In this document: positions 32,401-43,326 of the stretch, piece after piece
How positions within the stretch are numbered: the first letter of the stretch is position 1
Layout: each line of letters starts with the position of its first letter
Assembly: GCF_009737085.1 (NCBI RefSeq)
Contig: NZ_WOVL01000030.1
Location: 1-64,000 of the forward strand
DNA from: Paenibacillus sp. NEAU-GSW1
Lineage (GTDB): Bacteria; Bacillota; Bacilli; Paenibacillales; Paenibacillaceae
Direction: 5' to 3'
DNA length: 64,000 nt
The notes under the pieces: generated by a model
What the model was told of the DNA's origin: nothing
Databases searched by the model: none
What the model saw: only the letters and a program-made list of their open reading frames with translations
Program-made: the position numbers and the translations under genes

Positions 32401-33097
32401 TGTCGTGAAAGAGATTCGCGAGGCGAAAGACCGCCGCGAGATCGAAATTCAAGGCGAAGCAGAGTCGAAAGTTTACGCAATCACTTACGGCTCGCGTATC
32501 CGCGTTACGGAAGGCCAGCAACTTGAAGCCGGCGATGAGCTGACGGACGGTTCGATCGATCCGAAAGACATGCTGCGCATCAAAGGCATCCGTGGCGTTC
32601 AAAACTACATTTTGCAGGAAGTACAGCGCGTATACCGTAACCAGGGCGTAGAAATCAACGATAAGCACGTTGAGGTTATGGTTAAGCAAATGCTTCGCAA
32701 AATCCGTATCGTTGATGCCGGCGACACGACGCTGCTTCCAGGCGCGTTCGTTGACATTCACGAATATGAAGCGCAGAACCGCGAAGCGATTCTTGCCGGC
32801 CTTGAGCCAGCAGTCGCTAAGCCAGTCCTGCTCGGTATTACGAAAGCTTCCTTGGAGACCGATTCGTTCTTGTCGGCGGCATCGTTCCAAGAGACGACTC
32901 GCGTACTGACTGATGCAGCGATCAAAGGCAAAGTCGACCAATTGCTCGGCCTGAAAGAGAACGTTATTATCGGTAAGCTGATTCCAGCTGGTACCGGTAT
33001 GAACCGTTACCGCAACATCAAGCTCGTCGGCTTGGAAGACGAAGTAGAAGACGCGGAACAAGGCGAAGTGGAATCGGAAGCTGTTACGATTGAATAG
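29471..33097 (+). CDS. rpoC: DNA-directed RNA polymerase subunit beta'
   Basis: A 1208-aa beta' subunit. It has zinc-ribbon cysteines C60, C62, C75 and C78, the absolutely conserved [12 protein letters not shown] with catalytic Mg ligands D449, D451 and D453, the trigger loop/bridge helix region (GMRGLMANP), the second zinc site (C..CR...[11 protein letters not shown]), and the C-terminal [25 protein letters not shown] 29471 ([10 protein letters not shown]) after GGAGGG is the conserved Bacillales start. Co-transcribed with rpoB (109 nt gap). Confidence 0.98.
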   Translation: MLDVNNFEYMKIGLASPDKIRSWSRGEVKKPETINYRTLKPEKEGLFCEKIFGPTKDWECHCGKYKRVRYKGVVCDRCGVEVTRAKVRRERMGHIELAAPVSHIWYFKGIPSRMGLALDMSPRSLEEIIYFASYVVTDPGDTPLEKKQLLSEKEYRSYREKYGYGFQAGMGAEAVKKLLQDIDVEKELDTLKEELRTAQGQRRNRAIKRLEVIEAFRNSGNEPEWMILDVLPVIPPELRPMVQLDGGRFATSDLNDLYRRVINRNNRLKRLLDLGAPDIIVQNEKRMLQEAVDALIDNGRRGRPVTGPGNRPLKSLSHMLKGKQGRFRQNLLGKRVDYSGRSVIVVGPNLKMFQCGLPKEMALELFKPFVMKELVNKGLAHNIKSAKRKVERVSPEVWDVLEEVIKEHPVLLNRAPTLHRLGIQAFEPILVEGRAIKLHPLVCTAYNADFDGDQMAVHVPLSAEAQAEARLLMLASGNILNPKDGKPVVTPSQDMVLGSYYLTMDNKDAKGSGSVFATVNEAISAYQRGIVSLHARIFIPVRVLKKTNFTPKQQESLICTTVGKVIFNEIYPEDFPYINEASKANLLNGTPDKYFVYDKGSDLNKILQELPIAGGVGKEYLGNIIGECFRIYHTTLTSIILDRIKQLGFTYSTRAGITVAVSDVIVPEEKVGILKESDAKVAVVMNQYRRGLITNEERYDRVIEIWSKSKDQITDILMKSMDRYNSIMLMVDSKARGNKSQIAQLGGMRGLMANPSGRIIELPIKSNFREGLTVLEYFISTHGARKGLADTALRTADSGYLTRRLVDVAQDVIVREDDCGTDKGFTVGKIQDGKEVIEDLYDRIEGRYSFATIRHPQTGEIIVKKSELIDSSKADAIIDAGIEKLQIRSVLSCRARHGVCKICYGRNLATGKHVEIGEAVGIIAAQSIGEPGTQLTMRTFHTGGVAGDDITQGLPRIQELFEARNPKGQAIITELDGVVKEIREAKDRREIEIQGEAESKVYAITYGSRIRVTEGQQLEAGDELTDGSIDPKDMLRIKGIRGVQNYILQEVQRVYRNQGVEINDKHVEVMVKQMLRKIRIVDAGDTTLLPGAFVDIHEYEAQNREAILAGLEPAVAKPVLLGITKASLETDSFLSAASFQETTRVLTDAAIKGKVDQLLGLKENVIIGKLIPAGTGMNRYRNIKLVGLEDEVEDAEQGEVESEAVTIE

Positions 33098-33132
33098 AAT
33101 GATGCAAGATTAGCAGCACCTTTGTTTTAAGG

Positions 33133-33187
33133 GGCGTGACTTCAGCCGCTGAGCGCTAACGCTTGGCGGCGGGAGTCCGCTTTTTTA
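33133..33187 (+). terminator. Terminator of rpoBC
   Basis: A long interrupted stem: gcgtgactt/gagtccgc outside and agccgctgagcg/cgcttggcggc inside around ctaa, followed by six T's. Confidence 0.85.
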
Positions 33188-33282
33188 ATGAAATTGGTGC
33201 AGCGGCGAGGCTGTTAATGCTTGTGAATAACAACGGAAGGCGTACAAGGAAAGTTTTACAGCTTTTTTGTACGGGCAGTTGC

Positions 33283-33312
33283 TTGACACTGGCGTGGTGC
33301 CCATGCTAATAT
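33283..33312 (+). promoter_or_regulatory. Promoter of the rplGB-rpsL-rpsG-fusA-tuf (str) operon
   Basis: Consensus TTGACA (33283-33288), 18-bp spacer, TAATAT (33307-33312), about 54 nt upstream of the L7Ae-like gene. Confidence 0.75.
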
Positions 33313-33365
33313 ATCGAAGTGTGCCTAATTGTGTGACGTATCTTCCGATAAGGAATGGTGATATC

Positions 33366-33596
33366 ATGCAGTTTAAGGTCGGCGCAAAGCAGACAACGAA
33401 GATGCTTGAGACTCATAAAGCAATCGAAGTCTATATTGCACGAGATGCAGATCCGCGGATGAGAGAGAAGGTTGTTCATCTGTGTGAGAGGTTGGGTGTA
33501 CCGATTAAGTGGATAGATACGATGCAAAGCCTGGGGGATACCTGCGGCATTGACGTCGGAGCTGCTATGGCAGCGCTAGTCGCTGACGGGGAATAA
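33366..33596 (+). CDS. rplGB: L7Ae-family kink-turn RNA-binding protein (YbxF / RplGB)
   Basis: A 76-aa protein with the L7Ae fold signature: VGAKQTTKML near the start, VYIARDADP, and GIDVGAAMAALV at the end. B. subtilis YbxF binds k-turn RNAs and associates with the ribosome; it occupies the same place between rpoC and rpsL. ATG 33366 is chosen; the longer open frame from 33267 would run through the promoter. Slightly shorter than the 82-aa B. subtilis protein. Confidence 0.9.
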   Translation: MQFKVGAKQTTKMLETHKAIEVYIARDADPRMREKVVHLCERLGVPIKWIDTMQSLGDTCGIDVGAAMAALVADGE

Positions 33597-33694
33597 ACGG
33601 AATGCTATTTTTGCTGATATATGTTTACTTTACGTAAAGAATAGATCGGCAGAAATTTTTCTTTGTTCTTTTGCGAACCACCTGGATCTGTGGG

Positions 33695-33823
33695 CTTAAA
33701 GTGCGGTAACAAACGGGTATAATGTCTTGCCATATGCGGATACGGCTCGCGTCAGCAAGCCCGATTCGCAAGAAATACAAGCGTCATAATTAGCATCTAA
33801 CTTATAGCCTTGTATTTTTAATA
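33695..33823 (+). promoter_or_regulatory. rpsL leader: weak internal promoter and terminator-like hairpin
   Basis: A -10 TATAAT (33718-33723) has only a weak -35 (cttaaa). It is followed by a 9-bp stem aaatacaag/cttgtattt (33773-33781 with 33809-33817) and a short T-run, 30 nt before rpsL. It could attenuate or process the message between the YbxF-like gene and rpsL. Confidence 0.4.
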
Positions 33824-33852
33824 AGACATAATCATGGGAAGGGGGTGGCAAC

Positions 33853-34272
33853 ATGCCAACTATTAACCAGCTCGTCCGTAAAGGACGTCAAGCTAAAGTC
33901 GTAAAATCGAAATCGCCAGCTTTGCAAAAAGGCTTCAATGCCCTGAAACGTGAAGCAACGAACATCAGCGCTCCGCAAAAACGCGGTGTGTGCACTCGTG
34001 TAGGTACGATGACTCCGAAAAAACCGAACTCCGCGCTTCGTAAATACGCACGTGTGCGTTTGACGAATAAAGTAGAGGTAACGGCTTACATTCCGGGTAT
34101 CGGACACAACCTGCAAGAGCACAGCGTTGTATTGATCCGCGGCGGTCGTGTAAAAGACCTTCCGGGCGTACGTTATCATATCGTGCGCGGCGCATTGGAT
34201 ACTGCGGGTGTTAACAACCGTAACCAATCCCGTTCGAAATACGGTACTAAACGTCCAAAAGTTAAAAAATAA
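33853..34272 (+). CDS. rpsL: 30S ribosomal protein S12
   Basis: A 139-aa decoding-centre protein. The streptomycin-relevant loops [11 protein letters not shown] (Lys56 position) and [11 protein letters not shown] are wild type. ATG follows GGGAAGGGGGTGG. Start of the classical str cluster. Confidence 0.98.
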   Translation: MPTINQLVRKGRQAKVVKSKSPALQKGFNALKREATNISAPQKRGVCTRVGTMTPKKPNSALRKYARVRLTNKVEVTAYIPGIGHNLQEHSVVLIRGGRVKDLPGVRYHIVRGALDTAGVNNRNQSRSKYGTKRPKVKK

Positions 34273-34440
34273 TTGCAACCAGATCGAAGCAATTCGGTGA
34301 GGAGCGACCGCGTTTAAGCGGTGGGTTCAATCGCCAATCGAATATTCTTTCCTTTTGCTAAGCAAACTGAATTGAAATTCGATGTGGAAATCTGATCCTT
34401 ATCAAAGCATAACTACTATTTAAGAAAGGGGGACTTTCTC

Positions 34441-34911
34441 ATGCCACGCAAAGGTCCTGTCACTAAACGCGACGTATTGCCGGATCCGGTATACAACAGC
34501 AAATTGGTAACACGTCTGATCAACCGTATTATGATCGACGGCAAACGCGGCGTTGCACAAACGCTGCTGTATGATGCATTCACGCTGATCCAAGAACGCA
34601 CGGGTAAAGATCCGATGGAAGTGTTCGAAGCAGCATTGAAAAACATCATGCCAGTACTTGAGGTTAAAGCTCGCCGTGTCGGCGGCGCTAACTATCAAGT
34701 GCCGATCGAAGTTAAACCAGAGCGCCGCACATCGCTTGGTCTCCGTTGGCTCGTGAACTATTCGCGCAACCGCGGTGAGAAAACGATGGAAGAGCGTCTG
34801 GCTGCTGAAATCATGGACGCTGCCAACAACACTGGCGCATCCGTGAAGAAGCGCGAAGACACGCACAAAATGGCAGAAGCAAACAAAGCGTTTGCTCACT
34901 ACCGTTGGTAG
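34441..34911 (+). CDS. rpsG: 30S ribosomal protein S7
   Basis: A 156-aa protein, [30 protein letters not shown]..., with the conserved beta-hairpin and C-terminal [18 protein letters not shown]. It nucleates 30S head assembly. ATG follows GAAAGGGGG. The 168-nt gap after rpsL may hold an S7-type regulatory structure, but I cannot define one. Confidence 0.98.
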   Translation: MPRKGPVTKRDVLPDPVYNSKLVTRLINRIMIDGKRGVAQTLLYDAFTLIQERTGKDPMEVFEAALKNIMPVLEVKARRVGGANYQVPIEVKPERRTSLGLRWLVNYSRNRGEKTMEERLAAEIMDAANNTGASVKKREDTHKMAEANKAFAHYRW

Positions 34912-34970
34912 GATAATAAAACAAATTACGATTGGCGACTTGCTCGCACAATTCGGAAGGAGACAGATTC

Positions 34971-37046
34971 ATGGCAAGAGAGTTCTCCTTGAATAATACG
35001 CGTAACATCGGGATCATGGCGCATATTGACGCTGGTAAAACGACCACGACTGAGCGTATCTTGTTCTACACTGGCCGTACCCACAAAATTGGCGAGGTGC
35101 ATGAAGGCGCCGCAACGATGGACTGGATGGAGCAGGAACAAGAGCGCGGCATTACGATTACGTCTGCCGCAACGACAGCTCAATGGAAGAGCAACCGCAT
35201 CAATATCATCGATACCCCGGGACACGTTGACTTCACAGTAGAAGTTGAACGTTCCCTGCGCGTATTGGACGGGGCCGTTGGGGTTTTCAGTGCTAAAGAA
35301 GGCGTTGAGCCTCAGTCTGAAACCGTATGGCGTCAAGCTGACCGCTATGGCGTACCTCGGATCGCTTACATTAACAAAATGGACATCATTGGCGCGGACT
35401 ACCTGAATGTCGTTAAAGACATGCGCGAGCGTCTGCAAGCTAATGCTGTTGCGATCCAAGTGCCAATGGGCGCTGAAGCTGACTTCGTAGGTGTAATCGA
35501 TATTATCGAGCGCGCCGCTTATGTTTACAAAGACGATCTCGGAAGAGATCCTGAAAAGCAAGAAATTCCTGCTGAGTACGCCGACCAAGTCGAAGAACTC
35601 CGCGCGGAATTGATCGAGAAAGTAGCAGAGCTGGACGAAGAATTGACTATGAAATATCTGGAAGGCGAAGAGCTGACAATTCCAGAAATCAAAGCTGCGC
35701 TCCGCAAGGGCGTTTGCGAAGTTAAAATCTTCCCGGTTGTTGCTGGTTCCTCGTACCGCAACAAAGGCGTTCAATTGATGCTGGACGCGGTTGTTGACTA
35801 CCTTCCATCCCCAGTAGACGTACCTGCAATCAAAGGTACGCTTGAAGACGGAGAAGAAGCAGTCCGCAACTCTTCTGACGAAGAGCCGTTCTCGGCGCTC
35901 GCGTTCAAAATCATGACTGACCCTTATGTTGGTAAATTGACGTTCTTCCGCGTATACTCGGGTATCCTGAAGTCCGGTTCGTATGTTCTTAACGCAACTA
36001 AGAACAAACGCGAGCGTATCGGACGGATTCTCCAAATGCACGCGAACAGCCGTCAAGAGATTACTGAGGTTTACGCAGGCGACATCGCCGCTGCAGTCGG
36101 TCTGAAAGACACGATTACAGGCGACACGCTTTGCGATGAGAAGAACATCATCGTTCTCGAATCGATGAACTTCCCTGAGCCGGTAATCCAAATCGCTATC
36201 GAACCAAAAACGAAAGCGGACCAAGACAAACTCGGCGTAGCGATCTCCAAGCTTGCTGAGGAAGATCCAACTTTCAAAGCTTATACGGACGAAGAAACGA
36301 ACCAAACGATCATCGCAGGTATGGGTGAGCTTCACCTTGAGATCCTCGTTGACCGTATGCTTCGCGAATTCAAAGTTGAGACGAACGTTGGTAAACCTCA
36401 GGTTGCTTACCGTGAGACATTCCGCGAAGCTGCGAAAGTCGAAGGTAAATTCGTTCGTCAGTCCGGCGGTAAAGGTCAATATGGCCATTGCTGGGTTGAG
36501 TTCACTCCGCAAGAGCCTGGTCAAGGCTTTGTGTTCGAAAACAAAGTTGTGGGCGGTTCGATTCCTCGTGAATACATCGCTCCAATCCAAGCTGGTATCG
36601 AAGAGTCGATGAAGAACGGCGTCCTCGCTGGCTTCCCGATGGTCGATGTCAAAGCTACTGTATTCGACGGATCGTACCATGACGTCGACTCCTCGGAGAT
36701 GGCGTTCAAAATCGCTGGATCGATGGCGCTTAAAGCAGCTAAAGACAAGTGTAAACCTGTCCTGCTCGAGCCTATCATGAAAGTTGAAGTTACGGTTCCT
36801 GAAGAGTACATGGGCGACGTTATGGGTATGCTGAACTCCCGTCGCGGTCGCATCGAAGGTATGGATTCCCGCGCAGGCGCGCAAATTATCCGTGCTAAGG
36901 TGCCTTTGGCTGAGATGTTCGGTTACTCCACAACACTTCGTTCCGGTACGCAAGGCCGCGGCGTATTCTCCATGGAGCTCTCGCACTATGAAGAAGTACC
37001 GCGTTCGATTTCGGAAGAAATTATCGCTAAACACAAAGGCGCTTAA
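34971..37046 (+). CDS. fusA: Elongation factor G
   Basis: A 691-aa translocase GTPase. G1 AHIDAGKT (17-24), G3 DTPGH, G4 NKMD, then domains II-V. The domain IV tip and the fusidic-acid pocket region look ordinary. ATG 34971 follows GGAAGGAG; an in-frame upstream extension from 34932 is not used by relatives. Confidence 0.98.
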   Translation: MAREFSLNNTRNIGIMAHIDAGKTTTTERILFYTGRTHKIGEVHEGAATMDWMEQEQERGITITSAATTAQWKSNRINIIDTPGHVDFTVEVERSLRVLDGAVGVFSAKEGVEPQSETVWRQADRYGVPRIAYINKMDIIGADYLNVVKDMRERLQANAVAIQVPMGAEADFVGVIDIIERAAYVYKDDLGRDPEKQEIPAEYADQVEELRAELIEKVAELDEELTMKYLEGEELTIPEIKAALRKGVCEVKIFPVVAGSSYRNKGVQLMLDAVVDYLPSPVDVPAIKGTLEDGEEAVRNSSDEEPFSALAFKIMTDPYVGKLTFFRVYSGILKSGSYVLNATKNKRERIGRILQMHANSRQEITEVYAGDIAAAVGLKDTITGDTLCDEKNIIVLESMNFPEPVIQIAIEPKTKADQDKLGVAISKLAEEDPTFKAYTDEETNQTIIAGMGELHLEILVDRMLREFKVETNVGKPQVAYRETFREAAKVEGKFVRQSGGKGQYGHCWVEFTPQEPGQGFVFENKVVGGSIPREYIAPIQAGIEESMKNGVLAGFPMVDVKATVFDGSYHDVDSSEMAFKIAGSMALKAAKDKCKPVLLEPIMKVEVTVPEEYMGDVMGMLNSRRGRIEGMDSRAGAQIIRAKVPLAEMFGYSTTLRSGTQGRGVFSMELSHYEEVPRSISEEIIAKHKGA

Positions 37047-37160
37047 TAAGCCCCGTGTGTTTGGAACCTAGGTTGCTTAGGCCGATATCTTCACTTGTCA
37101 TGCAGGCGGGGATACGGCCCACACATAAAACTTTAGTTATATTAAGGAGGATTAAGTTCA

Positions 37161-38351
37161 ATGGCAAAGGCTAAATTTGAACGTAACAAACCGCACGTTA
37201 ATATCGGTACTATCGGTCACGTCGACCATGGTAAAACGACTCTGACTGCTGCGATCACAACTGTACTTTCCAAAAAATACGGCGGTGCGGCTATCGCATT
37301 TGACCAAATCGACAAAGCTCCAGAAGAGCGCGAGCGCGGTATCACGATCTCGACAGCTCACGTTGAGTATGAGACTCCTAACCGTCACTACGCTCACGTT
37401 GACTGCCCAGGTCACGCCGACTACGTTAAAAACATGATCACTGGTGCTGCTCAAATGGACGGCGCTATCCTGGTTGTATCCGCAGCTGACGGCCCTATGC
37501 CGCAAACTCGCGAGCACATCCTGCTTTCCAAACAAGTAGGCGTACCATACATCGTTGTATTCTTGAACAAATGCGACATGGTTGAAGACGAAGAGCTTCT
37601 TGAACTGGTTGAAATGGAAGTTCGCGACCTTCTGTCCGAGTATGAGTTCCCAGGCGACGACACTCCGATCATCCGTGGCGCTGCTCGTGAAGCTCTGCAA
37701 AACCCAGACGGTCCTTGGGCTGAGAAAATCGTTGAGCTGTTCGAACAAATCGACACTTACATCCCAACTCCAGAGCGCGACACAGCTAAGCCTTTCCTTA
37801 TGCCAGTCGAGGACGTATTCACGATCACTGGTCGTGGTACAGTTGCAACTGGTCGTATCGAGCGCGGCGTAGTTAAAGTCGGCGACGAGATCGAAATCAT
37901 CGGTCTGGCTGAAGAATCCCGCAAATCCGTTGTTACGGGCGTAGAAATGTTCCGTAAATTGATGGATTCCGCTCAAGCGGGCGACAACATCGGCGCACTG
38001 CTTCGCGGTGTTGACCGTAAAGATATCGAGCGTGGACAAGTTTTGGCTAAACCAGCTTCGGTTAAACCACACACTAACTTCACAGCTCAAATCTACGTTC
38101 TGACTAAAGAAGAGGGTGGCCGTCATAAGCCTTTCTTCACTGGCTACCGTCCACAGTTTTACTTCCGTACAACTGACGTTACAGGTATCATCAACCTGCC
38201 AGAAGGCACTGAGATGGTTATGCCTGGCGACAACATCACAGTTACTGTTGAACTGATCGCTCCAATCGCGGTTGAAGAAGGCACTCGCTTCTCCATCCGT
38301 GAAGGCGGCCGTACTGTAGGCGCTGGCGCTGTTGCAACAATCCAAAAATAA
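37161..38351 (+). CDS. tuf: Elongation factor Tu
   Basis: A 396-aa GTPase delivering aminoacyl-tRNA. G1 GHVDHGKT (19-26), G3 DCPGHADY, G4 NKCD, then beta-barrel domains II and III with GRTVGAGAV near the end. ATG follows AAGGAGG. Last gene of the str operon. Confidence 0.98.
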   Translation: MAKAKFERNKPHVNIGTIGHVDHGKTTLTAAITTVLSKKYGGAAIAFDQIDKAPEERERGITISTAHVEYETPNRHYAHVDCPGHADYVKNMITGAAQMDGAILVVSAADGPMPQTREHILLSKQVGVPYIVVFLNKCDMVEDEELLELVEMEVRDLLSEYEFPGDDTPIIRGAAREALQNPDGPWAEKIVELFEQIDTYIPTPERDTAKPFLMPVEDVFTITGRGTVATGRIERGVVKVGDEIEIIGLAEESRKSVVTGVEMFRKLMDSAQAGDNIGALLRGVDRKDIERGQVLAKPASVKPHTNFTAQIYVLTKEEGGRHKPFFTGYRPQFYFRTTDVTGIINLPEGTEMVMPGDNITVTVELIAPIAVEEGTRFSIREGGRTVGAGAVATIQK

Positions 38352-38379
38352 TTTCGCGCGGCGTTAACCGCACGAGATA

Positions 38380-38420
38380 TAAAAAAGCTATTCCGAGGCA
38401 ACCCGGAATAGCTTTTTTTT
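38380..38420 (+). terminator. Terminator of the str operon
   Basis: Arms aaaaaagctattccg and cggaatagctttttttt form a symmetric hairpin with A- and T-tails, effective in both directions, matching the convergent minus-strand reading frame that follows. Confidence 0.9.
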
Positions 38421-38479
38421 CATATGCTCACTTTTGAAAATAAGTGTTACGGAGATTCATTTGATTCGGCTAATCGGAT

Positions 38480-38909
38480 TCAAGTAATATTGCGGTTCCA
38501 TAACTCCTTCAGTTGTTTAGGCATTGCAGAGAGATTTTGATCGCCGAGATCACTGACCTTGTTAGAAAAATCTATCGGGTCCGTAAGCTTGACCCTACTC
38601 TCAACATATTTCCACGCGTTTATTTTGTTTTTCAGTCCTTGGAGATTGCGATCATCGCCCCGTCCCGATAGCCGAACAACTTGAGCGGTAGTCGATTGAC
38701 CCGCCATTTGCCCTCCAAATTCGGCGCCACCGTAAAACATCCCTAGTTGCCCGTCATGCAATGCCTGTTTGCCGGCTGGATCATAAATCGTGCTGCGCAA
38801 AGCCGCCATAAAGCATCGGTAAGGAAAATAAATCACTTAGTGAACTGAAAAGCAGCAAAAAGAGCGTGAGCGGCAATTTTGATTGAAGACCTTTCGACAT
38901 ACCAAACAT
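38480..38909 (-). pseudogene. Probably frameshifted gene for a small secreted protein of unknown function
   Basis: On the minus strand a ribosome binding site GAGGAG lies before an ATG at 38909. This opens a 42-codon frame with a good signal peptide (basic start MFGMSKGLQSK, then LPLTLFLLLF) that stops at 38781. An overlapping second frame continues from about 38836 to 38480 (up to 118 codons), hydrophilic, ending KQLKELWNRNIT, with no RBS of its own. The simplest reading is one ~135-aa exported protein broken by a one-base shift near 38790-38835. I do not recognise the family. A sequencing error or two separate small genes are alternatives. Confidence 0.5.
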
Positions 38910-39134
38910 AAGGGTAATCTCCTCGATATTAAAGCAGCTTTGGTGAAATATTTGCATTGACAGTGAATAACATAGACATTTAATATTAAAACAGATTATT
39001 CGACAAATAATCCTGTTCAGTTATGGGAATTAATTCCATAACACTTTATCGAAGCAAAGCAACAATGTATTAATGCGTCGATATATATTGTGACTGGAAA
39101 TAATTGTCGATATGACACGAGAGGGGTAGACAAC

Positions 39135-40190
39135 ATGAAAAAGAAATGGTTCATTCCGTTTGCGCTTGTATTGCTGCTAGTAGCAGCTGCATGCGGCAAC
39201 AACGGCGGCAAAACTAATAACGGCTCAGCATCGGGCGGCGAGAATGCCGGCACTCCGTCGGATCAAAAAAAATATTCGATCTCTATCTCCCAAATTGTGG
39301 AACATCCGTCGCTTGACGCTACGCGAGACGGATTTCTTGCCGCATTGAAGGATGCGGGATTTGTAGAAGGGGAAAACTTAACTGTAGACTTTAATACGGC
39401 GCAAGGCGATTCCACAAACAACTTGTCCGTTGCACAGAAAATTGCAGGCGCGAAAGCGGATTTGGCGCTTGGCATCGCAACGCCATCGGCGCAAGCGCTT
39501 GTACAAGCCTATGAGAAAGCGGGCAATAAAGCGCCAGTATTGTTTGCCGCAGTTACTGACCCATTGGATGCGAAGCTGGTAACAAACCTTGATGCTCCAG
39601 GCGGCAATGTAACCGGCGCTTCCGATACGAATCCGGATGCAATCGTCCAACTGATGGACTTCATTGCAGCTAACTTCCCCGATGTAAAGAAAGTCGGCGT
39701 CATTATTAATAAAGGCGAGCCAAATGCTGTTGTAATGACGGCAAACGCGAAGCAAGCTTTGGCGAAGCATAACATCGAGCTTGTTGAAGCAGCTGTAACG
39801 AATACATCTGAAGTGAAACAAGCCGGAGAGTCGCTTGTCGGTAAAGTCGACGCGATGTTCATTACACTCGATAACGTAGTTGTTTCCAGTGTTGACGCGT
39901 TGCTGCAAATTGCGAAACAAAACAAAATTCCGTTCTTCTCCAGTGACCGTGATACGGTTGAGAAGGGCGCCTTTGCAACGGTTGGATTCAAATATTACGA
40001 TCATGGCTATCAAGTCGGCCAAATGGCTGCTGAAATTTTGAATGGCAAAAACCCTGGCGAGATGAAAGTGACTGTACCGGACAAACTGGATTTGATTCTT
40101 AACCTGAAAGCTGCTGCCGCTCAAGGCATCACAGTTACAGATGAGATGAAAGCCGGAGTTAAAGATTCTGCCAACAACATTATTGAATAA
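39135..40190 (+). CDS. ABC transporter substrate-binding lipoprotein, TrpX/ABC_sub_bind family
   Basis: A 351-aa lipoprotein: basic N terminus, hydrophobic core, lipobox AAAC with Cys20, a Gly/Asn-rich linker, then a periplasmic-binding-like fold of the DUF534/ABC_sub_bind type (ISQIVEHPSLDATRDGFLAAL, GATD-like VTGASDTNP). Family members include TrpX-type aromatic amino acid binders; the ligand here is unknown. ATG follows GAGAGGGG. First gene of a three-gene transporter inserted between tuf and rpsJ. Confidence 0.9.
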   Translation: MKKKWFIPFALVLLLVAAACGNNGGKTNNGSASGGENAGTPSDQKKYSISISQIVEHPSLDATRDGFLAALKDAGFVEGENLTVDFNTAQGDSTNNLSVAQKIAGAKADLALGIATPSAQALVQAYEKAGNKAPVLFAAVTDPLDAKLVTNLDAPGGNVTGASDTNPDAIVQLMDFIAANFPDVKKVGVIINKGEPNAVVMTANAKQALAKHNIELVEAAVTNTSEVKQAGESLVGKVDAMFITLDNVVVSSVDALLQIAKQNKIPFFSSDRDTVEKGAFATVGFKYYDHGYQVGQMAAEILNGKNPGEMKVTVPDKLDLILNLKAAAAQGITVTDEMKAGVKDSANNIIE

Positions 40191-40199
40191 GACTAGCGA

Positions 40200-40238
40200 G
40201 AACAGGGTGAACAATCCTATTGTTCACCCTGTTTTTAA
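40200..40238 (+). terminator. Hairpin between binding-protein and permease genes
   Basis: Arms aacagggtgaacaa and ttgttcaccctgtt with a five-base loop and T5 tail. Placed inside the operon, it probably lets the binding protein be made in excess over the membrane components. Confidence 0.8.
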
Positions 40239-40256
40239 TTAAGAGGAGGTGTCCCA

Positions 40257-41168
40257 GTGCCAGTTTGGTTAAACGGAGCTCTTGAGCTGGGCTTGCTGTA
40301 TTCGCTTATGGCGCTTGGCGTCTACATTACGTTCCGTATTCTTGATTTTCCCGATCTGACCGTCGATCAAAGCTTTACCACCGGAGCAGGTGTGGCGGCA
40401 GTACTCATCACAAACGGCGTTTCGCCTTGGGTAGCGTCGATTGCAGCTTTCTGCGCCGGAGGAATTGCCGGAATGTTGACGGGTCTGCTGCATACAAAAG
40501 GTAAAATTAACGGTTTGTTAGCGGGCATTCTAATGATGATTGCCCTGTACTCCATTAATATGAGAATTATGGACAAGCCGAATATCGGCCTCTTGGGTAC
40601 GGATAACGTGTTCTCGAGCATAAAGGTTCTTTACTTAATGCCAATCGTCGTCATTATTATTAAAGTGCTGCTTGATCTGTTCTTCAAAACCGATATCGGA
40701 CTCAGCTTGCGCGCGACAGGCGATAACGAGAGGATGATTCGCAGTTTCGGCACGAATACGGATACGACGAAAATTATCGGCATTGCGTTGTCGAACGCGC
40801 TTGTTGCTTTGTCCGGATCATTTGTTGCGCAACAAGGCGGTTTTGCTGATATTACGATGGGTGTCGGGATGATCGTTATCGGTTTGGCGTCCGTTATTAT
40901 CGGGGAGGCGTTGTTTGGCGGCAAAACGATTTTCCGGGCGACGATTGCCGTTATTTTAGGCTCGATCGTTTACCGCATCATTATCGGTCTGGCATATCAA
41001 TCGAATTTCCTCGACGTGTCGGACTTGAAGATCATCACAGCTGTGATCGTTATTATAGCGCTGGTCTTCCCATCCATGCAGAAAACATGGAAACAGAAAA
41101 AACTGGCTCGCAAGCGTACAGCGCAACTGCTTAACGGCGTCAGCGACAATAAAGGGGGAGGACGCTGA
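40257..41168 (+). CDS. ABC transporter permease (TrpY-like, BPD_transp_2 type)
   Basis: A 303-aa membrane protein with about eight hydrophobic segments. Opening: LNGALELGLLYSLMALGVYITFRILDFPDLTVD; central EAA-like loop region GLSLRATGDNERMIRSFGTNT; C terminus basic. It forms the channel with the lipoprotein and ATPase encoded on either side. GTG follows AGAGGAGGTG. The stop TGA overlaps the next ATG. Confidence 0.9.
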   Translation: MPVWLNGALELGLLYSLMALGVYITFRILDFPDLTVDQSFTTGAGVAAVLITNGVSPWVASIAAFCAGGIAGMLTGLLHTKGKINGLLAGILMMIALYSINMRIMDKPNIGLLGTDNVFSSIKVLYLMPIVVIIIKVLLDLFFKTDIGLSLRATGDNERMIRSFGTNTDTTKIIGIALSNALVALSGSFVAQQGGFADITMGVGMIVIGLASVIIGEALFGGKTIFRATIAVILGSIVYRIIIGLAYQSNFLDVSDLKIITAVIVIIALVFPSMQKTWKQKKLARKRTAQLLNGVSDNKGGGR

Positions 41169-41962
41169 TGCTGGAAATTAACAAAGTATCAAAGCTATTC
41201 AACCCAGGTACGTTGGATGAAAAAACGGCTCTTATGAATATTGAGCTGTCGATGAAGCCGGGCGATTTCATAACGGTCATCGGCAGTAACGGAGCTGGCA
41301 AATCGACACTGATGAATATTATTTCGGGCGTAATGAAGCCGGATATCGGCGAAGTGCGCATCGACGGCAAGAACATTAGCGGTCTGCCTGAGTTTAGCAG
41401 AAGCAAATGGATTGGCCGGGTTTTTCAGGACCCGATGGCCGGAACGGCACCGCGAATGTCGATCGAGGAAAACTTGGCAATGGCATACTTGCGCGGGAAA
41501 AACCGCGGATTTTCAATGGGAATCAACCGTAAACGCCGCCAATTGTTCCGCGAGCAGCTGTCAAAGCTCGGTATTGGGCTGGAGAATCGCCTGACGGCCA
41601 AAGTCGGGTTGTTGTCCGGAGGCGAGCGCCAAGCGCTGAGCTTGCTGATGGCGACGTTTACCAAGCCGCAAATATTGCTGCTGGATGAACATACGGCGGC
41701 TCTTGACCCGGCTCGCGCTGAATTGATTACTCGTTTGACCGAGACGCTCGTTCGAGAAATGAACTTAACGACGCTTATGGTTACTCATAACATGGAGCAG
41801 GCGATTCGCCTAGGCAACCGTCTCATTATGATGGATAAAGGCAGGATCATTTTGCAAGTGAATGAGGATAAGAAAAAAGATCTCACTGTGGCGCAGCTGC
41901 TCGGCGAGTTTGAGCAAATAAGCGGCAAGAAAATGGCTGACGATCGCGTCGTTTTGGGTTAA
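41168..41962 (+). CDS. ABC transporter ATP-binding protein (TrpP-like partner)
   Basis: A 264-aa ABC ATPase. Walker A GSNGAGKST (39-47), signature LSGGERQA, Walker B ILLLDEHTAALDP with the catalytic Glu, and switch His in MVTHNME. It energises uptake by the adjacent permease and lipoprotein. Start overlaps the permease stop; GGGGGAGGACGCTG precedes it. Followed by a terminator. Confidence 0.92.
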   Translation: MLEINKVSKLFNPGTLDEKTALMNIELSMKPGDFITVIGSNGAGKSTLMNIISGVMKPDIGEVRIDGKNISGLPEFSRSKWIGRVFQDPMAGTAPRMSIEENLAMAYLRGKNRGFSMGINRKRRQLFREQLSKLGIGLENRLTAKVGLLSGGERQALSLLMATFTKPQILLLDEHTAALDPARAELITRLTETLVREMNLTTLMVTHNMEQAIRLGNRLIMMDKGRIILQVNEDKKKDLTVAQLLGEFEQISGKKMADDRVVLG

Positions 41963-41974
41963 TGTCCTTACTAT

Positions 41975-42017
41975 AAAAATAGCGTCATTCCGCTGCATGG
42001 GCGGGATGGCGCTTTTT
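41975..42017 (+). terminator. Terminator of the ABC transporter operon
   Basis: Arms aaaaatagcgtcattccgc and gcgggatggcgcttttt, with A- and T-runs either side. Confidence 0.85.
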
Positions 42018-42162
42018 GATTTTCGCAAGTGATGAATTGTCTTTCTTCTATTATATAGTGTGTGAAGGACGAAATTGGATTTGAGTCGGGCATGCGATTT
42101 CAGTTATGCTTGTCGAAGTGAAGCAACGGATGAATATTAGTGAAAAGAAATGAAACTTTCCC

Positions 42163-42191
42163 TTGCATTTGCCTATTGGCTTCGGTATAAT
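42163..42191 (+). promoter_or_regulatory. Promoter of the S10-spc-alpha superoperon
   Basis: TTGCAT (42163-42168), 17-bp spacer, consensus TATAAT (42186-42191). All genes from rpsJ to rplQ follow on the same strand with small gaps and no strong internal terminator. Confidence 0.8.
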
Positions 42192-42210
42192 ATTGACTGT
42201 TGGTCTGTGA

Positions 42211-42636
<426 letters not shown>

Positions 42637-42676
42637 TAAAGCATAATTGATTATTGAAGGGAAAAGAGGTGTCAAC

Positions 42677-43300
42677 ATGAAAGGTATCTTAGGGAAAAAG
42701 CTTGGAATGACTCAAGTGTTTACCGCTGAAGGTAACGTTGTTCCAGTAACAGTTATCGAAGCAGGTCCTTGCGTTGTAATTCAAAAGAAAGACCAAGAGA
42801 ATGATGGCTATGAAGCCGTTCAGCTCGGTTTCTCCGATAAGAAAGAAGCGAGAGCGATCAAGCCGGAAATCGGCCACGCGAAGAAAGCCAATACGGCTCC
42901 TAAGCGCTACGTTCGTGAAATTCGCGGTATTAACCTGGGTGAGTATGAAGTTGGCCAAACGGTTAAAGCTGATCTGTTCGCAGAGGGCGAATTTGTTGAC
43001 GTAACGGGTATTTCCAAAGGTAAAGGCTTTGCAGGCGTTATCAAACGTTGGGGACAAAGCACGGGTCCAATGGCTCACGGCTCCCGCTACCACCGCGGTC
43101 CTGGTTCCATGGGTTCGATTCAAGCGAACCGCGTACCGAAAGGCAAACACCTTCCGGGCCACATGGGCAACGAAACGGTTACGATTCAAAAGCTCGAAAT
43201 CATCCGTGTAGACGCAGAACGCAACGTGCTGCTCGTTAAAGGCTCCATTCCTGGACCGAAAAACGGATTCGTTAAAGTAAAACAAACAGTTAAGAACTAA
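42677..43300 (+). CDS. rplC: 50S ribosomal protein L3
   Basis: A 207-aa early 50S assembly protein: [15 protein letters not shown], the central extension [29 protein letters not shown] reaching the peptidyl-transferase centre, and the C-terminal GPKNGFV. ATG 42677 follows AAGAGGTG. Confidence 0.98.
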   Translation: MKGILGKKLGMTQVFTAEGNVVPVTVIEAGPCVVIQKKDQENDGYEAVQLGFSDKKEARAIKPEIGHAKKANTAPKRYVREIRGINLGEYEVGQTVKADLFAEGEFVDVTGISKGKGFAGVIKRWGQSTGPMAHGSRYHRGPGSMGSIQANRVPKGKHLPGHMGNETVTIQKLEIIRVDAERNVLLVKGSIPGPKNGFVKVKQTVKN

Positions 43301-43326
43301 TTGCTATAAGAAAGGAGGAACAAGAA

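Noticed and set aside
34926..37034. 702-codon minus-strand open frame opposite fusA
   Set aside because: Exact antisense mirror of a highly expressed gene with strong codon bias; no start signals. Similar mirrors opposite tuf, rpoB, rpoC and gltX were dismissed for the same reason.
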